A stretch of DNA of 64,000 nt, taken from the NCBI RefSeq assembly GCF_036014215.1, contig NZ_CP107921.1:6259501-6323500 (forward strand), written 5' to 3'. The stretch is from Streptomyces sp. NBC_00440. Lineage in GTDB: Bacteria > Actinomycetota > Actinomycetes > Streptomycetales > Streptomycetaceae. Position 1 is the first letter of the stretch. Every line of letters starts with the position of its first letter. A program made the translations under genes and the position numbers. The notes beneath the pieces were generated by a model, which had not been told where the DNA came from, did not search any database, and was given only the letters and a program-made list of their open reading frames with translations. This document shows positions 27,462 through 36,064 of this stretch, piece by piece.

Positions 27462-28349
27462 GTGACTACCCTTGCGCACTCCATGATGACCACCGCCCGC
27501 TCTGCCGATTCCGGCCTCGCAGGCTCGGGTGAACTCGACCGCCATCCGTACGCAGAGGCGCCCGGCGCCGGCCGTGCCGGAGCTTCTCCCTGGGGCGGCG
27601 GCGATGCCGAGATGGGCAGGGTGGGCCGGCGGGCGACGGGCAGCCGTGGCCGCGGTCTGCACGGCCAGCTGGTTCAGCAGCTCGGCCAGATGATTGTCTC
27701 CGGCGACCTCGGCGCCGACCGCCCGCTCGTTCCTGAGGAGATCGGCCAGCGCTTCGAGGTGTCCCGCACGGTGGTGCGGGAGTCGTTGCGCGTCCTTGAG
27801 GCCAAGGGCCTGGTCAGCGCCCGACCCAATGTCGGAACCCGGGTCCGCCCGGTCAGCGACTGGAATCTGCTGGACCCGGACATCATCGAATGGCGGGCAT
27901 TCGGGCCGCAGCGTGACGACCAGCGACGGGAGCTGAGCGAGCTGCGCTGGACGATCGAGCCGCTGGCCGCGCGTCTGGCGGCCGGGCATGGGCGTGAGGA
28001 CATGCAGCAGCGCCTCGCGGACATGGTCGAAATCATGAGCCACGCCCTGGCCCAGGGTGACGCGGTCACCTTTTCCCGTGCCGATGCCGAGTTCCATGCC
28101 CTGCTGATCCAGCTCGCGGGCAACCGCATGCTGGAGCACCTCTCGGGCATCGTCTCGGGCGCCCTCCAGGTCTCAGGCGGCCCCGTTACAGGGTGTGACC
28201 GTCCCACCGAGATCTCGCTCGTTCACCACGCCCGTATCGCCGACGCGCTGGCCGCGAACGACCCGCAGGCCGCGGAGGCGGCCATGCGTCAACTGCTGAC
28301 CGTCCACCCGGAGGTGGAGCGCGTCGTTCCCGCGCCGCGCGTGCATTGA
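27462..28349 (+). CDS. whiH: WhiH, GntR/FadR-family sporulation regulator
   Basis: Developmental regulator required for sporulation septation in aerial hyphae. A disordered N-terminus of about 55 residues precedes the winged helix (GLHGQLVQQLGQMIVSGDLG, RPLVPEEIGQRFEVSRTVVRES, ARPNVGTRVRPV) and an FCD ligand-binding domain (LRWTIEPLAARLAAG; metal-type residues in FSRADAEFHALLIQLAGNRM and HHARIADAL). 295 aa from the GTG at 27462; an ATG at 27483 is the alternative, and an AAAGGA element lies close to the first. Immediate position before hrdB and the long unusual N-terminus identify it as whiH rather than a generic GntR. A WhiG-type promoter precedes it. Confidence 0.92.
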   Translation: MTTLAHSMMTTARSADSGLAGSGELDRHPYAEAPGAGRAGASPWGGGDAEMGRVGRRATGSRGRGLHGQLVQQLGQMIVSGDLGADRPLVPEEIGQRFEVSRTVVRESLRVLEAKGLVSARPNVGTRVRPVSDWNLLDPDIIEWRAFGPQRDDQRRELSELRWTIEPLAARLAAGHGREDMQQRLADMVEIMSHALAQGDAVTFSRADAEFHALLIQLAGNRMLEHLSGIVSGALQVSGGPVTGCDRPTEISLVHHARIADALAANDPQAAEAAMRQLLTVHPEVERVVPAPRVH

Positions 28350-28679
28350 TCCCGCGGCGTGGCCGGGGTGCGGGGCTGAACCCGGTGTCGCCGGATCCCA
28401 GGGGGGTCCGGCGGCGTAATTATGGGTATGCGTCCCTTGGGGAGCCGTATGTCGCGAATAGGGTGTGACTCGGGCCACGCGGATTGGGCGTAACACTCTT
28501 TGAGGCAGCGCGATGACCTAAGAGGTGGTAGCCGAAGAGGGAATGCAGGCGTCGTTGGCGGCGCTGTACAGCTCCGAAGCTCAGCCCGCGCCGTCGGTCA
28601 TCCCCAGCCGGCGGTCGTCGGTTCCAGGCCCGTCAAGGGCGGAGCCGGAAGCCGTTTCCATCGTTTCGAGAGGTTGTTC
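28350..28679 (+). other. whiH-hrdB intergenic region / hrdB leader
   Basis: 330 bp without a gene; upstream extensions of the hrdB frame are unconserved. A G+C palindromic stretch (GTGTCGCCGGATCC...GTCCGGCGGCG, 28386-28416) could form a hairpin ending whiH. The hrdB promoter must lie here but I cannot place it with confidence. Confidence 0.5.
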
Positions 28680-30227
28680 GTGTCGGCCAGCACATCCCGT
28701 ACTCTCCCGCCGGAGATCGCCGAGTCCGAGTCTGTCATGGCGCTCATCGAGCGGGGAAAGGCTGATGGGCAGATCGCCGGCGACGATGTACGCCGGGCCT
28801 TCGAGGCTGACCAGATTCCGGCCACCCAGTGGAAGAACGTTCTGCGCAGCCTCAACCAGATCCTCGAGGAAGAGGGTGTGACTCTGATGGTCAGTGCCGC
28901 GGAGTCGCCGAAGCGCCCCCGCAAGAGCGTCGCAGCGAAGAGCCCGGTGAAGCGCACCGCCACCAGGACTGTCGCGGTCAAGACGACCGCGGCGAGGACG
29001 GTGGCGGCCACTGCCGCTCCTTCTGCCGACAGTGTGGACGCTGTGGCTGACGACGCCGAGCCCGCGAAGAAGGCCGCTGCCAAGAAGACGGCTGCCAAGA
29101 AGACCGCCGCGAAGAAGACGGCAGTCAAGAAGACCGCGGCCAAGAAGACCGCCTCCAAGAAGGACGCCGACGAGCTTCACGACGGCGACGAGGCCGCCGA
29201 GGAGACCCCGGTTGCCAAGTCCGGCGAGGAGGAGGAAGAGGGCGGCGAGGCCAAGGGCTTCGTCCTCTCCGACGACGACGAGGACGACGCGCCCGCGCAG
29301 CAGGTCGCTGTCGCCGGCGCCACCGCGGACCCCGTCAAGGACTACCTGAAGCAGATCGGCAAGGTCCCGCTCCTCAACGCGGAGCAGGAGGTGGAGCTCG
29401 CCAAGCGCATCGAGGCCGGCCTCTTCGCCGAGGACAAGCTGGCCAACGCCGACAAGCTCGCGCCGAAACTCAAGCGTGAGCTGGAGATCATCGCGGAGGA
29501 CGGCCGCCGGGCCAAGAACCACCTGCTTGAGGCCAACCTCCGTCTGGTCGTCTCGCTCGCCAAGCGCTACACGGGCCGCGGCATGCTCTTCCTGGACCTG
29601 ATTCAGGAGGGCAACCTCGGTCTGATCCGCGCGGTCGAGAAGTTCGACTACACCAAGGGCTACAAGTTCTCCACGTACGCCACCTGGTGGATCCGTCAGG
29701 CGATCACCCGCGCCATGGCCGACCAGGCCCGCACCATCCGTATCCCGGTGCACATGGTCGAGGTCATCAACAAGCTCGCGCGCGTCCAGCGTCAGATGCT
29801 CCAGGACCTGGGCCGCGAGCCCACCCCGGAGGAGCTGGCCAAGGAGCTCGACATGACCCCTGAGAAGGTCATCGAGGTCCAGAAGTACGGCCGTGAGCCG
29901 ATCTCCCTGCACACTCCGCTGGGCGAGGACGGTGACAGCGAGTTCGGTGACCTCATCGAGGACTCCGAGGCAGTCGTCCCGGCCGACGCGGTCAGCTTCA
30001 CGCTCCTCCAGGAGCAGCTGCACTCGGTCCTGGACACGCTGTCCGAGCGTGAGGCCGGCGTGGTCTCCATGCGCTTCGGTCTCACCGACGGTCAGCCGAA
30101 GACGCTGGACGAGATCGGCAAGGTCTACGGCGTGACGCGTGAGCGTATTCGCCAGATCGAATCGAAGACCATGTCGAAGCTGCGGCACCCGTCGCGTTCG
30201 CAGGTACTGCGCGACTACCTCGACTAG
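28680..30227 (+). CDS. hrdB: HrdB, principal RNA polymerase sigma factor
   Basis: Essential housekeeping sigma-70. 515 aa from the GTG at 28680, which GAGAGG precedes by six bases and which gives the conserved start [15 protein letters not shown]. The N-terminal region carries an Ala/Lys-rich repeat ([10 protein letters not shown] units, about 125-165), then an acidic stretch (EEEEEGGE). Region 1.2 starts at [21 protein letters not shown], region 2 has [35 protein letters not shown] and [15 protein letters not shown], region 4.2 the helix-turn-helix [20 protein letters not shown], and the protein ends [13 protein letters not shown] as in all Streptomyces HrdB. Sequence from region 1.2 on looks essentially invariant; the lysine-rich part is where species differ. 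Confidence 0.98.
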   Translation: MSASTSRTLPPEIAESESVMALIERGKADGQIAGDDVRRAFEADQIPATQWKNVLRSLNQILEEEGVTLMVSAAESPKRPRKSVAAKSPVKRTATRTVAVKTTAARTVAATAAPSADSVDAVADDAEPAKKAAAKKTAAKKTAAKKTAVKKTAAKKTASKKDADELHDGDEAAEETPVAKSGEEEEEGGEAKGFVLSDDDEDDAPAQQVAVAGATADPVKDYLKQIGKVPLLNAEQEVELAKRIEAGLFAEDKLANADKLAPKLKRELEIIAEDGRRAKNHLLEANLRLVVSLAKRYTGRGMLFLDLIQEGNLGLIRAVEKFDYTKGYKFSTYATWWIRQAITRAMADQARTIRIPVHMVEVINKLARVQRQMLQDLGREPTPEELAKELDMTPEKVIEVQKYGREPISLHTPLGEDGDSEFGDLIEDSEAVVPADAVSFTLLQEQLHSVLDTLSEREAGVVSMRFGLTDGQPKTLDEIGKVYGVTRERIRQIESKTMSKLRHPSRSQVLRDYLD

Positions 30228-30252
30228 TCCGTCAGTCCGTCACAGGATGCGC

Positions 30253-30303
30253 CGAAGCGGGTCCGTACCTCTCCGTAACGAGAGATGCGGGCCCGCTTCG
30301 CGT
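30253..30303 (+). terminator. Hairpin terminator after hrdB
   Basis: Arms 30253-30265 and 30288-30300 pair over 13 positions with one G-T wobble; the loop itself holds a smaller CTCT/AGAG stem. Only a short T run (GTTT) follows. Confidence 0.65.
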
Positions 30304-30379
30304 TTCCGGTGTGGGTGTATGCGCCACGAGACTGATTCACTCTGAGTGAGACAAGTTCACTGGAGAGTCAGGAGGTCGT

Positions 30380-31207
30380 ATGTGTCGTCCTATCGTCCGA
30401 GCGCTGACAGGCGTGCTGGCGCTGGCCGCGACAGCGCTGCCGCTGGGCGTGACCGGGTCCGCGTCCGCCGCCGGGATGGCGGTGATCGGTGGCCAGGGGG
30501 TGTCCGTGACCGACAGCCCCTGGGTGGTCGCGGTATCCAGCCGTGAGCGCTTCGGAGGGGGCCGGGCGGGCCAGTTCTGCGGGGGAGTGGTGGTGTCGCC
30601 GCGGGCGGTCGTGACAGCGGCCCACTGCCTGAGCCAGGAAGTCCTCGGGGCCCCGCTGGGCCAAGTGCGTGATCTGTCGGTCGTTGCGGGCCGCAGTGAT
30701 CTGCGTACGTCGGCCGGCCGTGAGATCCGCGTGCGGTCCACCTGGACCGACCCGCGGTACGACCGGGTCAGCAACGCGGCAGACCTCGCCGTGCTGAGGC
30801 TTTCCCGGGCGCTGCCCCGCTCGTACGCGATCGGAATCGCCGATCCGCACGACCCTGCTGAGGAGCCCGGCACGGATGCGACCGTCTACGGCTGGGGGGA
30901 CACGGCCGGTACGGGGGACTATCCGTCGGGGCTGCACGCCACCCGTGTCTCGGTGCTGCCGGACGGGCAGTGCGCATCCGCGTACCCCGGGTCGTCGAGC
31001 GGCACTTTCCAGTCGGAGACCATGCTGTGCGCCGGCGAGCCCCAGGGTGGTCACGATGCGTGTCAGGGCGACAGCGGAGGGCCGCTGGTTGCTCGGGGGC
31101 GGCTCATCGGACTGGTCTCGTGGGGTGCGGGCTGCGGCAGGGCGAAGAGCCCGGGTGTCTACACGCGGATGTCCGCGATGACTCAGGCTGTGGAGTCGCA
31201 CAGCTGA
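30380..31207 (+). CDS. Secreted trypsin-like serine protease (S1 family)
   Basis: Exported chymotrypsin-fold protease. A signal peptide of about 31 residues ends in ASAAG; the mature chain begins near AVIGGQGV, where classic zymogens have IVGG. The catalytic triad is complete: His82 (VVTAAHC), Asp135 (NAADLAVLRL), Ser232 (CQGDSGGPL). Asp226, six residues before the serine, predicts trypsin-like cleavage after Lys/Arg. Four to six cysteines sit at positions for the usual disulphides. 275 aa. GGAGGT precedes the ATG at 30380. It lies between hrdB and a small zinc protein; a strong hairpin follows. Whether activation requires propeptide removal is unclear, as the pro-segment is only a few residues. 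Confidence 0.93.
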   Translation: MCRPIVRALTGVLALAATALPLGVTGSASAAGMAVIGGQGVSVTDSPWVVAVSSRERFGGGRAGQFCGGVVVSPRAVVTAAHCLSQEVLGAPLGQVRDLSVVAGRSDLRTSAGREIRVRSTWTDPRYDRVSNAADLAVLRLSRALPRSYAIGIADPHDPAEEPGTDATVYGWGDTAGTGDYPSGLHATRVSVLPDGQCASAYPGSSSGTFQSETMLCAGEPQGGHDACQGDSGGPLVARGRLIGLVSWGAGCGRAKSPGVYTRMSAMTQAVESHS

Positions 31208-31246
31208 CGGAGGACGCCTGGCGGCGGCTGTGCCTGGTCACTGGCC

Positions 31247-31277
31247 GCCCCACCACCGCACGCACCGGTGGTGGGGC
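31247..31277 (+). terminator. Hairpin terminator after the trypsin-like protease gene
   Basis: Perfect 11-bp stem (31247-31257 with 31267-31277) around a 9-base loop, 40 bp after the stop. No T tract, as often in Streptomyces. Confidence 0.6.
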
Positions 31278-31359
31278 CCTGGCGCCGCACGTGACGCGTC
31301 AGAGCCCCGGCCGACGCCCTCGGGGGCCCGGTGGGTGCTCTCCGGGCCCGGGCATGAGA

Positions 31360-31400
31360 ACGGGCGGCCTCTCCTGTGGAGTGCAGGCGGGGCCGCCCGT
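31360..31400 (-). terminator. Hairpin after the small DUF7455-type gene
   Basis: Perfect 10-bp arms 31360-31369 and 31391-31400 with a 21-base loop, 46 bp beyond the stop of the minus-strand gene at 31446. No T tract. Confidence 0.45.
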
Positions 31401-31445
31401 CGACCGGGCTGATACCGGTCCCTGGCTCGTCGTGGGTGCGAGGTG

Positions 31446-31676
31446 TCAGCGGTCCTCTTCTTCGGAATGGCTCGGGACGGCCGTCAGGCGATCCGTCTCA
31501 TCCTGGATGTCCGCGGCGATCTTCTTGAGTTCTGGCTCGAACTTGCGACCGTGGTGGGCGCAGAAGAGCAGTTCGCCACCGCTGGTGAGGACAACGCGCA
31601 GGTATGCCTGGGCGCCGCATCGGTCGCAGCGGTCAGCGGCCGTCAGCGGGCTCGCGGGGGTCAGAACAGTAGTCAC
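31446..31676 (-). CDS. Small zinc-ribbon-like protein (DUF7455 family)
   Basis: 76 aa. Cys17-x2-Cys20 (DRCDRCGAQA) and Cys39-x2-His42 (LLFCAHHGRKFEPEL) make a probable zinc site, followed by a charged helical tail. This small protein is conserved across actinobacteria next to the principal sigma factor genes and is of unknown function. The ATG at 31676 opens directly into MTTVLTPASPLTAADRC. It is transcribed away from parE with a long intergenic region upstream. I see no HTH; a role in binding a larger partner is possible but not shown. Confidence 0.85.
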   Translation of the reverse strand: MTTVLTPASPLTAADRCDRCGAQAYLRVVLTSGGELLFCAHHGRKFEPELKKIAADIQDETDRLTAVPSHSEEEDR

Positions 31677-32108
31677 GTCGCCTCTTCTCTAGCTCGACGA
31701 GCTGTCGTACCAGGGTCAACATCCAACCAGGCCCAAAACGTTCCCGCTCGGGGCTTTTCCTTGAAACTTTTTGTCAAGGTGGCTGTCAGCTGCCGGTTGG
31801 CGGCGAATAAGCCGTATTGCGGTGGCTTTACGGTTTCGCGTTGCTTGTCTTCGGTTGATCCTCCCGACTGGCTGCCGGTTGTTGATGAGGACGTGCCCGG
31901 AGCCTAAATGGTTCATGCCTCGAAGGGAACGTGATGTGTGCTTCACTCCATCGAGCTATCGAACAGGTGTACGGTGCAGGTTTGGCGCCCGTCTCTTCTA
32001 GGGTGGCGTAACAACGGCTCTACCAGGGCTCGGTAGGCTCTGACGGGCGACCGACGCCCGGGCCTTACCCATTGGGTCCCAAAATAAATTCAGCGAGGAG
32101 CGAACCGC
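31677..32108. other. 432-bp divergent promoter region between the small zinc protein and parE
   Basis: Lower G+C than its neighbours, with no convincing gene (a 76-codon minus-strand frame at 31716-31946 lacks an RBS and codon bias). A partial SOS-box-like sequence TCGAAC-AGGT-GTACGG is at 31959-31974. GCGAGGAGCG (32093-32102) is the ribosome site of parE. Confidence 0.5.
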
Positions 32109-34229
32109 GTGACCGCCGATACGTCCGTGCCTTCCACTGCGCTGCTGAGCGGTGCAGACCGTGACGGCTCCAACTACACCGCGCGGCACCTGCTCGTACT
32201 CGAAGGGCTCGAAGCGGTCCGGAAGCGGCCCGGGATGTACATCGGGTCCACCGACAGCCGCGGTCTGATGCACTGCCTCTGGGAGATCATCGACAACTCG
32301 GTCGACGAGGCTCTCGGTGGCTACTGCGACCACATCGATGTGATCCTCCACGAGGACGGCTCCGTCGAGGTCCGGGACAACGGCCGGGGGATCCCGGTCG
32401 ACGTCGAGCCCAAGACCGGGCTCTCGGGCGTCGAGGTCGTGATGACCAAGCTGCACGCGGGCGGAAAGTTCGGCGGTGGCTCGTACGCGGCCTCCGGCGG
32501 TCTGCACGGTGTCGGTGCCTCTGTCGTCAACGCCCTCTCCGCCCGGCTGGACGTCGAGGTCGACCGCAGCAGCGCCACCCACTCCATCAGCTTCCGCCGC
32601 GGCGTCCCCGGGATCTTCACCGAGGCGGGCCCCGACAGCCCCTTCGACCCGGCCAACGGGCTGCTCAAGGGCAAGCGCGTACCCAAGGCGAGGACGGGCA
32701 CCCGTGTCCGGTACTGGGCGGACCGCCAGATCTTCCTCAAGGACGCCAAGCTCTCCCTCGACCACCTGTACCAGCGGGCCCGCCAGACGGCGTTCCTGGT
32801 ACCCGGGCTGACGCTCGTCGTGCGCGACGAGCGCGGCCTCGACGGCGCGGGGAAGACCGAGGAGACGTTCCGCTTCGACGGCGGCATCAGCGAATTCTGC
32901 GAGTACCTCGCCCAGGACAAGGCCGTCTGCGACGTGCAGCGGCTGTCCGGGCAGGGCACCTTCAAGGAGACCGTCCCGGTCCTGGACGACCGCGGCCATA
33001 TGACCCCGACCGAGGTCACCCGTGATCTCGGCGTGGATATCGCGCTCCGCTGGGGCACCGGCTACGACACCACGGTCAGGTCCTTCGTCAACATCATCGC
33101 GACGCCCAAGGGCGGCACGCATGTCTCGGGCTTCGAGCGCTCACTGACCAGGACGGTCAACGAGGTGCTGCGGTCGGCGAAGCTCCTGCGGGTCGCCGAG
33201 GACGACGTGGTGAAGGACGACGCGCTGGAGGGGCTGACCGCCGTGGTCACCGTGCGCCTCGCCGAGCCGCAGTTCGAGGGCCAGACCAAGGAGGTGCTCG
33301 GCACCTCCGCCGCCAACCGGATCGTGTCCAACGTCGTCGCCAAGGAGCTCAAGGCCTTCCTGACCTCCACCAAGCGCGATTCCAAGGCGCAGGCACGTGC
33401 GGTACTGGAGAAGGCCGTTGCGGCGGCCCGTACCCGGATCGCGGCCCGCCAGCACAAGGACGCCCAGCGCCGTAAGACCGCCCTGGAGTCCTCGTCGCTG
33501 CCGGCGAAGCTCGCCGACTGCCGCAGTGACGACGTGGGGCGCAGCGAGCTCTTCATCGTCGAGGGGGACTCAGCGCTCGGTACGGCCAAGCTCGCCCGGA
33601 ATTCAGAATTCCAGGCGTTGCTGCCCATCCGGGGCAAGATCCTGAATGTCCAGAAGGCGTCGGTCTCGGACATGCTGAAGAACGCCGAGTGCGGCGCCAT
33701 CATCCAGGTCATAGGAGCGGGCTCAGGGCGGACCTTCGACATCGACGCGGCGCGGTACGGCAAGATCGTCCTGCTGGTCGACGCCGACGTGGACGGCGCG
33801 CACATCCGCATCCTGCTGCTGACGCTCTTCCAGCGGTACATGCGGCCGATGGTGGAGGCGGGCCGGGTCTTCGCCGCGGTACCGCCGCTGCACCGCATCG
33901 AGCTGGTCCAGCCCAAGAAGGGCCAGGACAAGTACGTCTACACGTACTCCGACAACGAGCTCCGGCAGAAGCTGCTGGAATTCCAGCGCAAGAACGTCCG
34001 CTTCAAGGACTCGATCCAGCGCTACAAGGGCCTGGGCGAGATGGACGCCGATCAGCTGGCGGAGACCACGATGGACCCGCGGTTCCGTACGCTGCGACGG
34101 ATCAACATCGGCGACCTGGAGTCGTCGGAGCAGGTCTTCGACCTCCTGATGGGCAACGAGGTCGCGCCCCGCAAGGAGTTCATCACCAGCTCGGCCGCGA
34201 CGCTGGACCGTTCGCGGATCGACGCCTGA
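32109..34229 (+). CDS. parE: DNA topoisomerase IV subunit B (second GyrB-type protein)
   Basis: ATPase subunit of type IIA topoisomerase, decatenating chromosomes with ParC. GHKL ATPase blocks: LEGLEAVRKRPGMYIGSTDS (in order), IIDNSVDEA, DNGRGIPVDVEPKTGLSG and GGLHGVGASVVNAL. The TOPRIM part has LFIVEGDSALGTAKLARN then QALLPIRGKILNVQKA, and LLVDADVDGAHIR; the C-terminus has RYKGLGEMDADQLAETTMDP. EGDSALGTAK in place of EGDSAGGSAK is typical of Streptomyces ParE rather than GyrB. 706 aa from the GTG at 32109. The partner parC gene is 18 kb away at 52473, the usual layout in this genus. Confidence 0.95.
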   Translation: MTADTSVPSTALLSGADRDGSNYTARHLLVLEGLEAVRKRPGMYIGSTDSRGLMHCLWEIIDNSVDEALGGYCDHIDVILHEDGSVEVRDNGRGIPVDVEPKTGLSGVEVVMTKLHAGGKFGGGSYAASGGLHGVGASVVNALSARLDVEVDRSSATHSISFRRGVPGIFTEAGPDSPFDPANGLLKGKRVPKARTGTRVRYWADRQIFLKDAKLSLDHLYQRARQTAFLVPGLTLVVRDERGLDGAGKTEETFRFDGGISEFCEYLAQDKAVCDVQRLSGQGTFKETVPVLDDRGHMTPTEVTRDLGVDIALRWGTGYDTTVRSFVNIIATPKGGTHVSGFERSLTRTVNEVLRSAKLLRVAEDDVVKDDALEGLTAVVTVRLAEPQFEGQTKEVLGTSAANRIVSNVVAKELKAFLTSTKRDSKAQARAVLEKAVAAARTRIAARQHKDAQRRKTALESSSLPAKLADCRSDDVGRSELFIVEGDSALGTAKLARNSEFQALLPIRGKILNVQKASVSDMLKNAECGAIIQVIGAGSGRTFDIDAARYGKIVLLVDADVDGAHIRILLLTLFQRYMRPMVEAGRVFAAVPPLHRIELVQPKKGQDKYVYTYSDNELRQKLLEFQRKNVRFKDSIQRYKGLGEMDADQLAETTMDPRFRTLRRINIGDLESSEQVFDLLMGNEVAPRKEFITSSAATLDRSRIDA

Positions 34230-34261
34230 GCCACTTGCCGGCTCCGAGTCACCTACTGGCT

Positions 34262-34300
34262 CTGCTCCACCCACGGGGTCTCCACCCGTGGGTGGAGCAG
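34262..34300 (+). terminator. Long perfect hairpin after parE
   Basis: Arms 34262-34277 and 34285-34300 are perfectly complementary over 16 bp with a 7-base loop, 32 bp after the parE stop. No T tract follows; fragments of the arm (GCTCCACCC, TCTGCTCC) recur in the next 35 bp. Confidence 0.7.
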
Positions 34301-34397
34301 CAAGCTCCACCCGGAGTCCACCTCTGCTCCGATCTGCTGACCCGTCGGTTTCCGTAGCGTCGAAGGCATCAACCTTCCCCGCTCACCGGAGGCCCCC

Positions 34398-34919
34398 ATG
34401 TCAGCGTCCACGCTCTCCGACGTCGCGGTGGCTGTCGCAGTCATCGCCCTGGTGCTCGTGCGGCAGTTCCGGCCCCAGCAGGTCAATCACGACAGGCGCT
34501 GGTGGCTGCTGCCGGCCATCCTGGTCTTCGTCGCCCTGCGCCAGCACGGCCTGCTCGACGCGCATCACCCCGCTCTGTCCGTCCTGGTGATCGGGGGCGA
34601 GCTGCTGGCCGGCCTGCTCATGGGCGCGGGCTGGGCCTGGACCACCAAGGTGTGGAGTGAGCCGGACGGGTCGGTCTGGACCAGGGGCACGAAGGCCACA
34701 GCGGCTGTCTGGATAGTGGGGATGATCGTCAGGTTCGGGGTGGCGGGTCTTGGCGCGCTGGCCGGAGTGAGCCTCGGGACCGGGGCGATGCTGCTCGCGC
34801 TGGCGTCCTCCCTGCTCGTACGGGCCGGGGTGCTGGCATGGCGGGCCGGGCGAATACACCCGTCGTACGGTGTCCCTGCCGCAGCATCGCCCGGAGGGGC
34901 AAGGAAGGACCGCGTATGA
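34398..34919 (+). CDS. DUF1453 membrane protein
   Basis: 173 aa with about five predicted membrane helices: TLSDVAVAVAVIALVLVRQF, RRWWLLPAILVFVALRQ, LSVLVIGGELLAGLLMGAGW, ATAAVWIVGMIVRFGVAGLGAL (in part) and GTGAMLLALASSLLVRAGVL. DUF1453 (CcdC-like) proteins are uncharacterised integral membrane proteins. GGAGG lies six bases before the ATG at 34398. Its stop overlaps the ATG of a sensor kinase (ATGA), and the kinase in turn overlaps a response regulator, so all three are one transcript. This suggests it is an accessory or target of the two-component system. Confidence 0.85.
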   Translation: MSASTLSDVAVAVAVIALVLVRQFRPQQVNHDRRWWLLPAILVFVALRQHGLLDAHHPALSVLVIGGELLAGLLMGAGWAWTTKVWSEPDGSVWTRGTKATAAVWIVGMIVRFGVAGLGALAGVSLGTGAMLLALASSLLVRAGVLAWRAGRIHPSYGVPAAASPGGARKDRV

Positions 34920-36064
34920 CGCCCGGCGCCTGGACGAGCTGGCCCTCCCGGGAGGCTCTTTCCCGGACGGACCTGACCAGTGCGCGGCGCTCGCTCAACT
35001 GGGCTGTACGGTGCATCGCTCTCGGCGTGCTCCTGTGGAGCACCTTCACGAAGGTGGGCGACGACGCCGGGGCGCTGGTCGCCGCGGTGTCCGGCCTCGC
35101 CGTCTGCGTGGGGGCGACCTGGGCCTTCTTCCGGACCAGCCTGGAGCACCGTCTGTGGCCTTCCGTGGCGCTGCTCGCGGTGCTGCTGGGCGTCGCCGCC
35201 CTGGCGGAGTGGACGGGGCTCACCGCTCCTGCCGCCGTGCTCTGGTGCGGCTGCGCCGTCACCGCACTGGAGCGGCTGCCGTTGGCGGCAGCACTGCCCT
35301 GTACGGCCGCAGCCCTCGGTGCCTACGCCCTGCTCAGCGATGGCCAGCGGCTGACGATCGCGGTGACCACCGTCGGGCTGGCGCTTGTCGGCTACGTGAT
35401 GCGGCTCGACGCGGAGGCCAGGGGCAGCGCTCAGCGGCTGCTGGTGCAGGAGCGGGCGGCCCTGGCGGCCGAGGCGGAGTCCGCGGCGCTGGCCGAGCGT
35501 TCCCGTATCGCCCGGGAGATCCACGATGTTCTCGCCCACAGCCTTTCCGCGCAGATGGTGCATCTGGAGGCGGCCAGGCTGCTGATCGAGCGCGACGCGG
35601 GGCGGGACCAGATCCTGGAACGGGTGGTGGCGGCGCGGGGGATGGCTCGTGAGGGGCTCGTCGAGACCCGGCAGGCGCTCTCGGCGCTGCGTGGTGAGAT
35701 GACGCCGGTGGAGGAGTTCCTGGAGGAGGTGGCGGGCAGTTCGCGGCTCGCTGTGACGGGGGATCGCAGACAGCTGCCCGCCGAGGCCTCGCAGGCCGTA
35801 CGGCGAGTGGCGCAGGAGGCGATGACGAATGTGCGCAAACACGCTCCGGGCGCCGAGGTCCGGTTGCGGCTGGAGTATCTGCCGGACGAAGTCACCCTGG
35901 AAGTACGGGACTCGGGCCGAGGGGAAGCGGTTGATGAGCTCGCTGTCAGTGGCTCGGGATACGGTTTGGTCGGAATGCGGGAGCGCGCCGAGCTGCTCGG
36001 CGGGACGCTGGAGGCTGGACCCGATGAGGAGGGCTTCTTGGTACGGCTGAGGGTGCCGGCATGA
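34916..36064 (+). CDS. NarL-class sensor histidine kinase (HisKA_3)
   Basis: Membrane sensor, 382 aa from the ATG at 34916 (coupled to DUF1453; AAGGAAGG upstream). The N-terminal 165 residues contain five or six hydrophobic segments with no large extracellular loop, an intramembrane-sensing layout. The phosphoacceptor is His203 in SRIAREIHDVLAHSLS, the HisKA_3 dimerisation pattern, and HATPase motifs are RRVAQEAMTNVRKHAPGA, LEVRDSGRG and GSGYGLVGMRERAELLGG. This is the DesK/NarX-like group. The cognate regulator overlaps by 4 bp at 36061. The signal is unknown; antibiotic or membrane stress are common for this layout but not demonstrable here. Confidence 0.9.
   Translation: MTPGAWTSWPSREALSRTDLTSARRSLNWAVRCIALGVLLWSTFTKVGDDAGALVAAVSGLAVCVGATWAFFRTSLEHRLWPSVALLAVLLGVAALAEWTGLTAPAAVLWCGCAVTALERLPLAAALPCTAAALGAYALLSDGQRLTIAVTTVGLALVGYVMRLDAEARGSAQRLLVQERAALAAEAESAALAERSRIAREIHDVLAHSLSAQMVHLEAARLLIERDAGRDQILERVVAARGMAREGLVETRQALSALRGEMTPVEEFLEEVAGSSRLAVTGDRRQLPAEASQAVRRVAQEAMTNVRKHAPGAEVRLRLEYLPDEVTLEVRDSGRGEAVDELAVSGSGYGLVGMRERAELLGGTLEAGPDEEGFLVRLRVPA

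Noticed and set aside
28581..30188. 535-codon minus-strand frame over hrdB
   Set aside because: Antisense of an invariant sigma factor gene, no ribosome site or domain.
31716..31946. 76-codon minus-strand frame in the parE upstream region
   Set aside because: No ribosome site, atypical codon use for Streptomyces and overlapping the probable parE promoter region.
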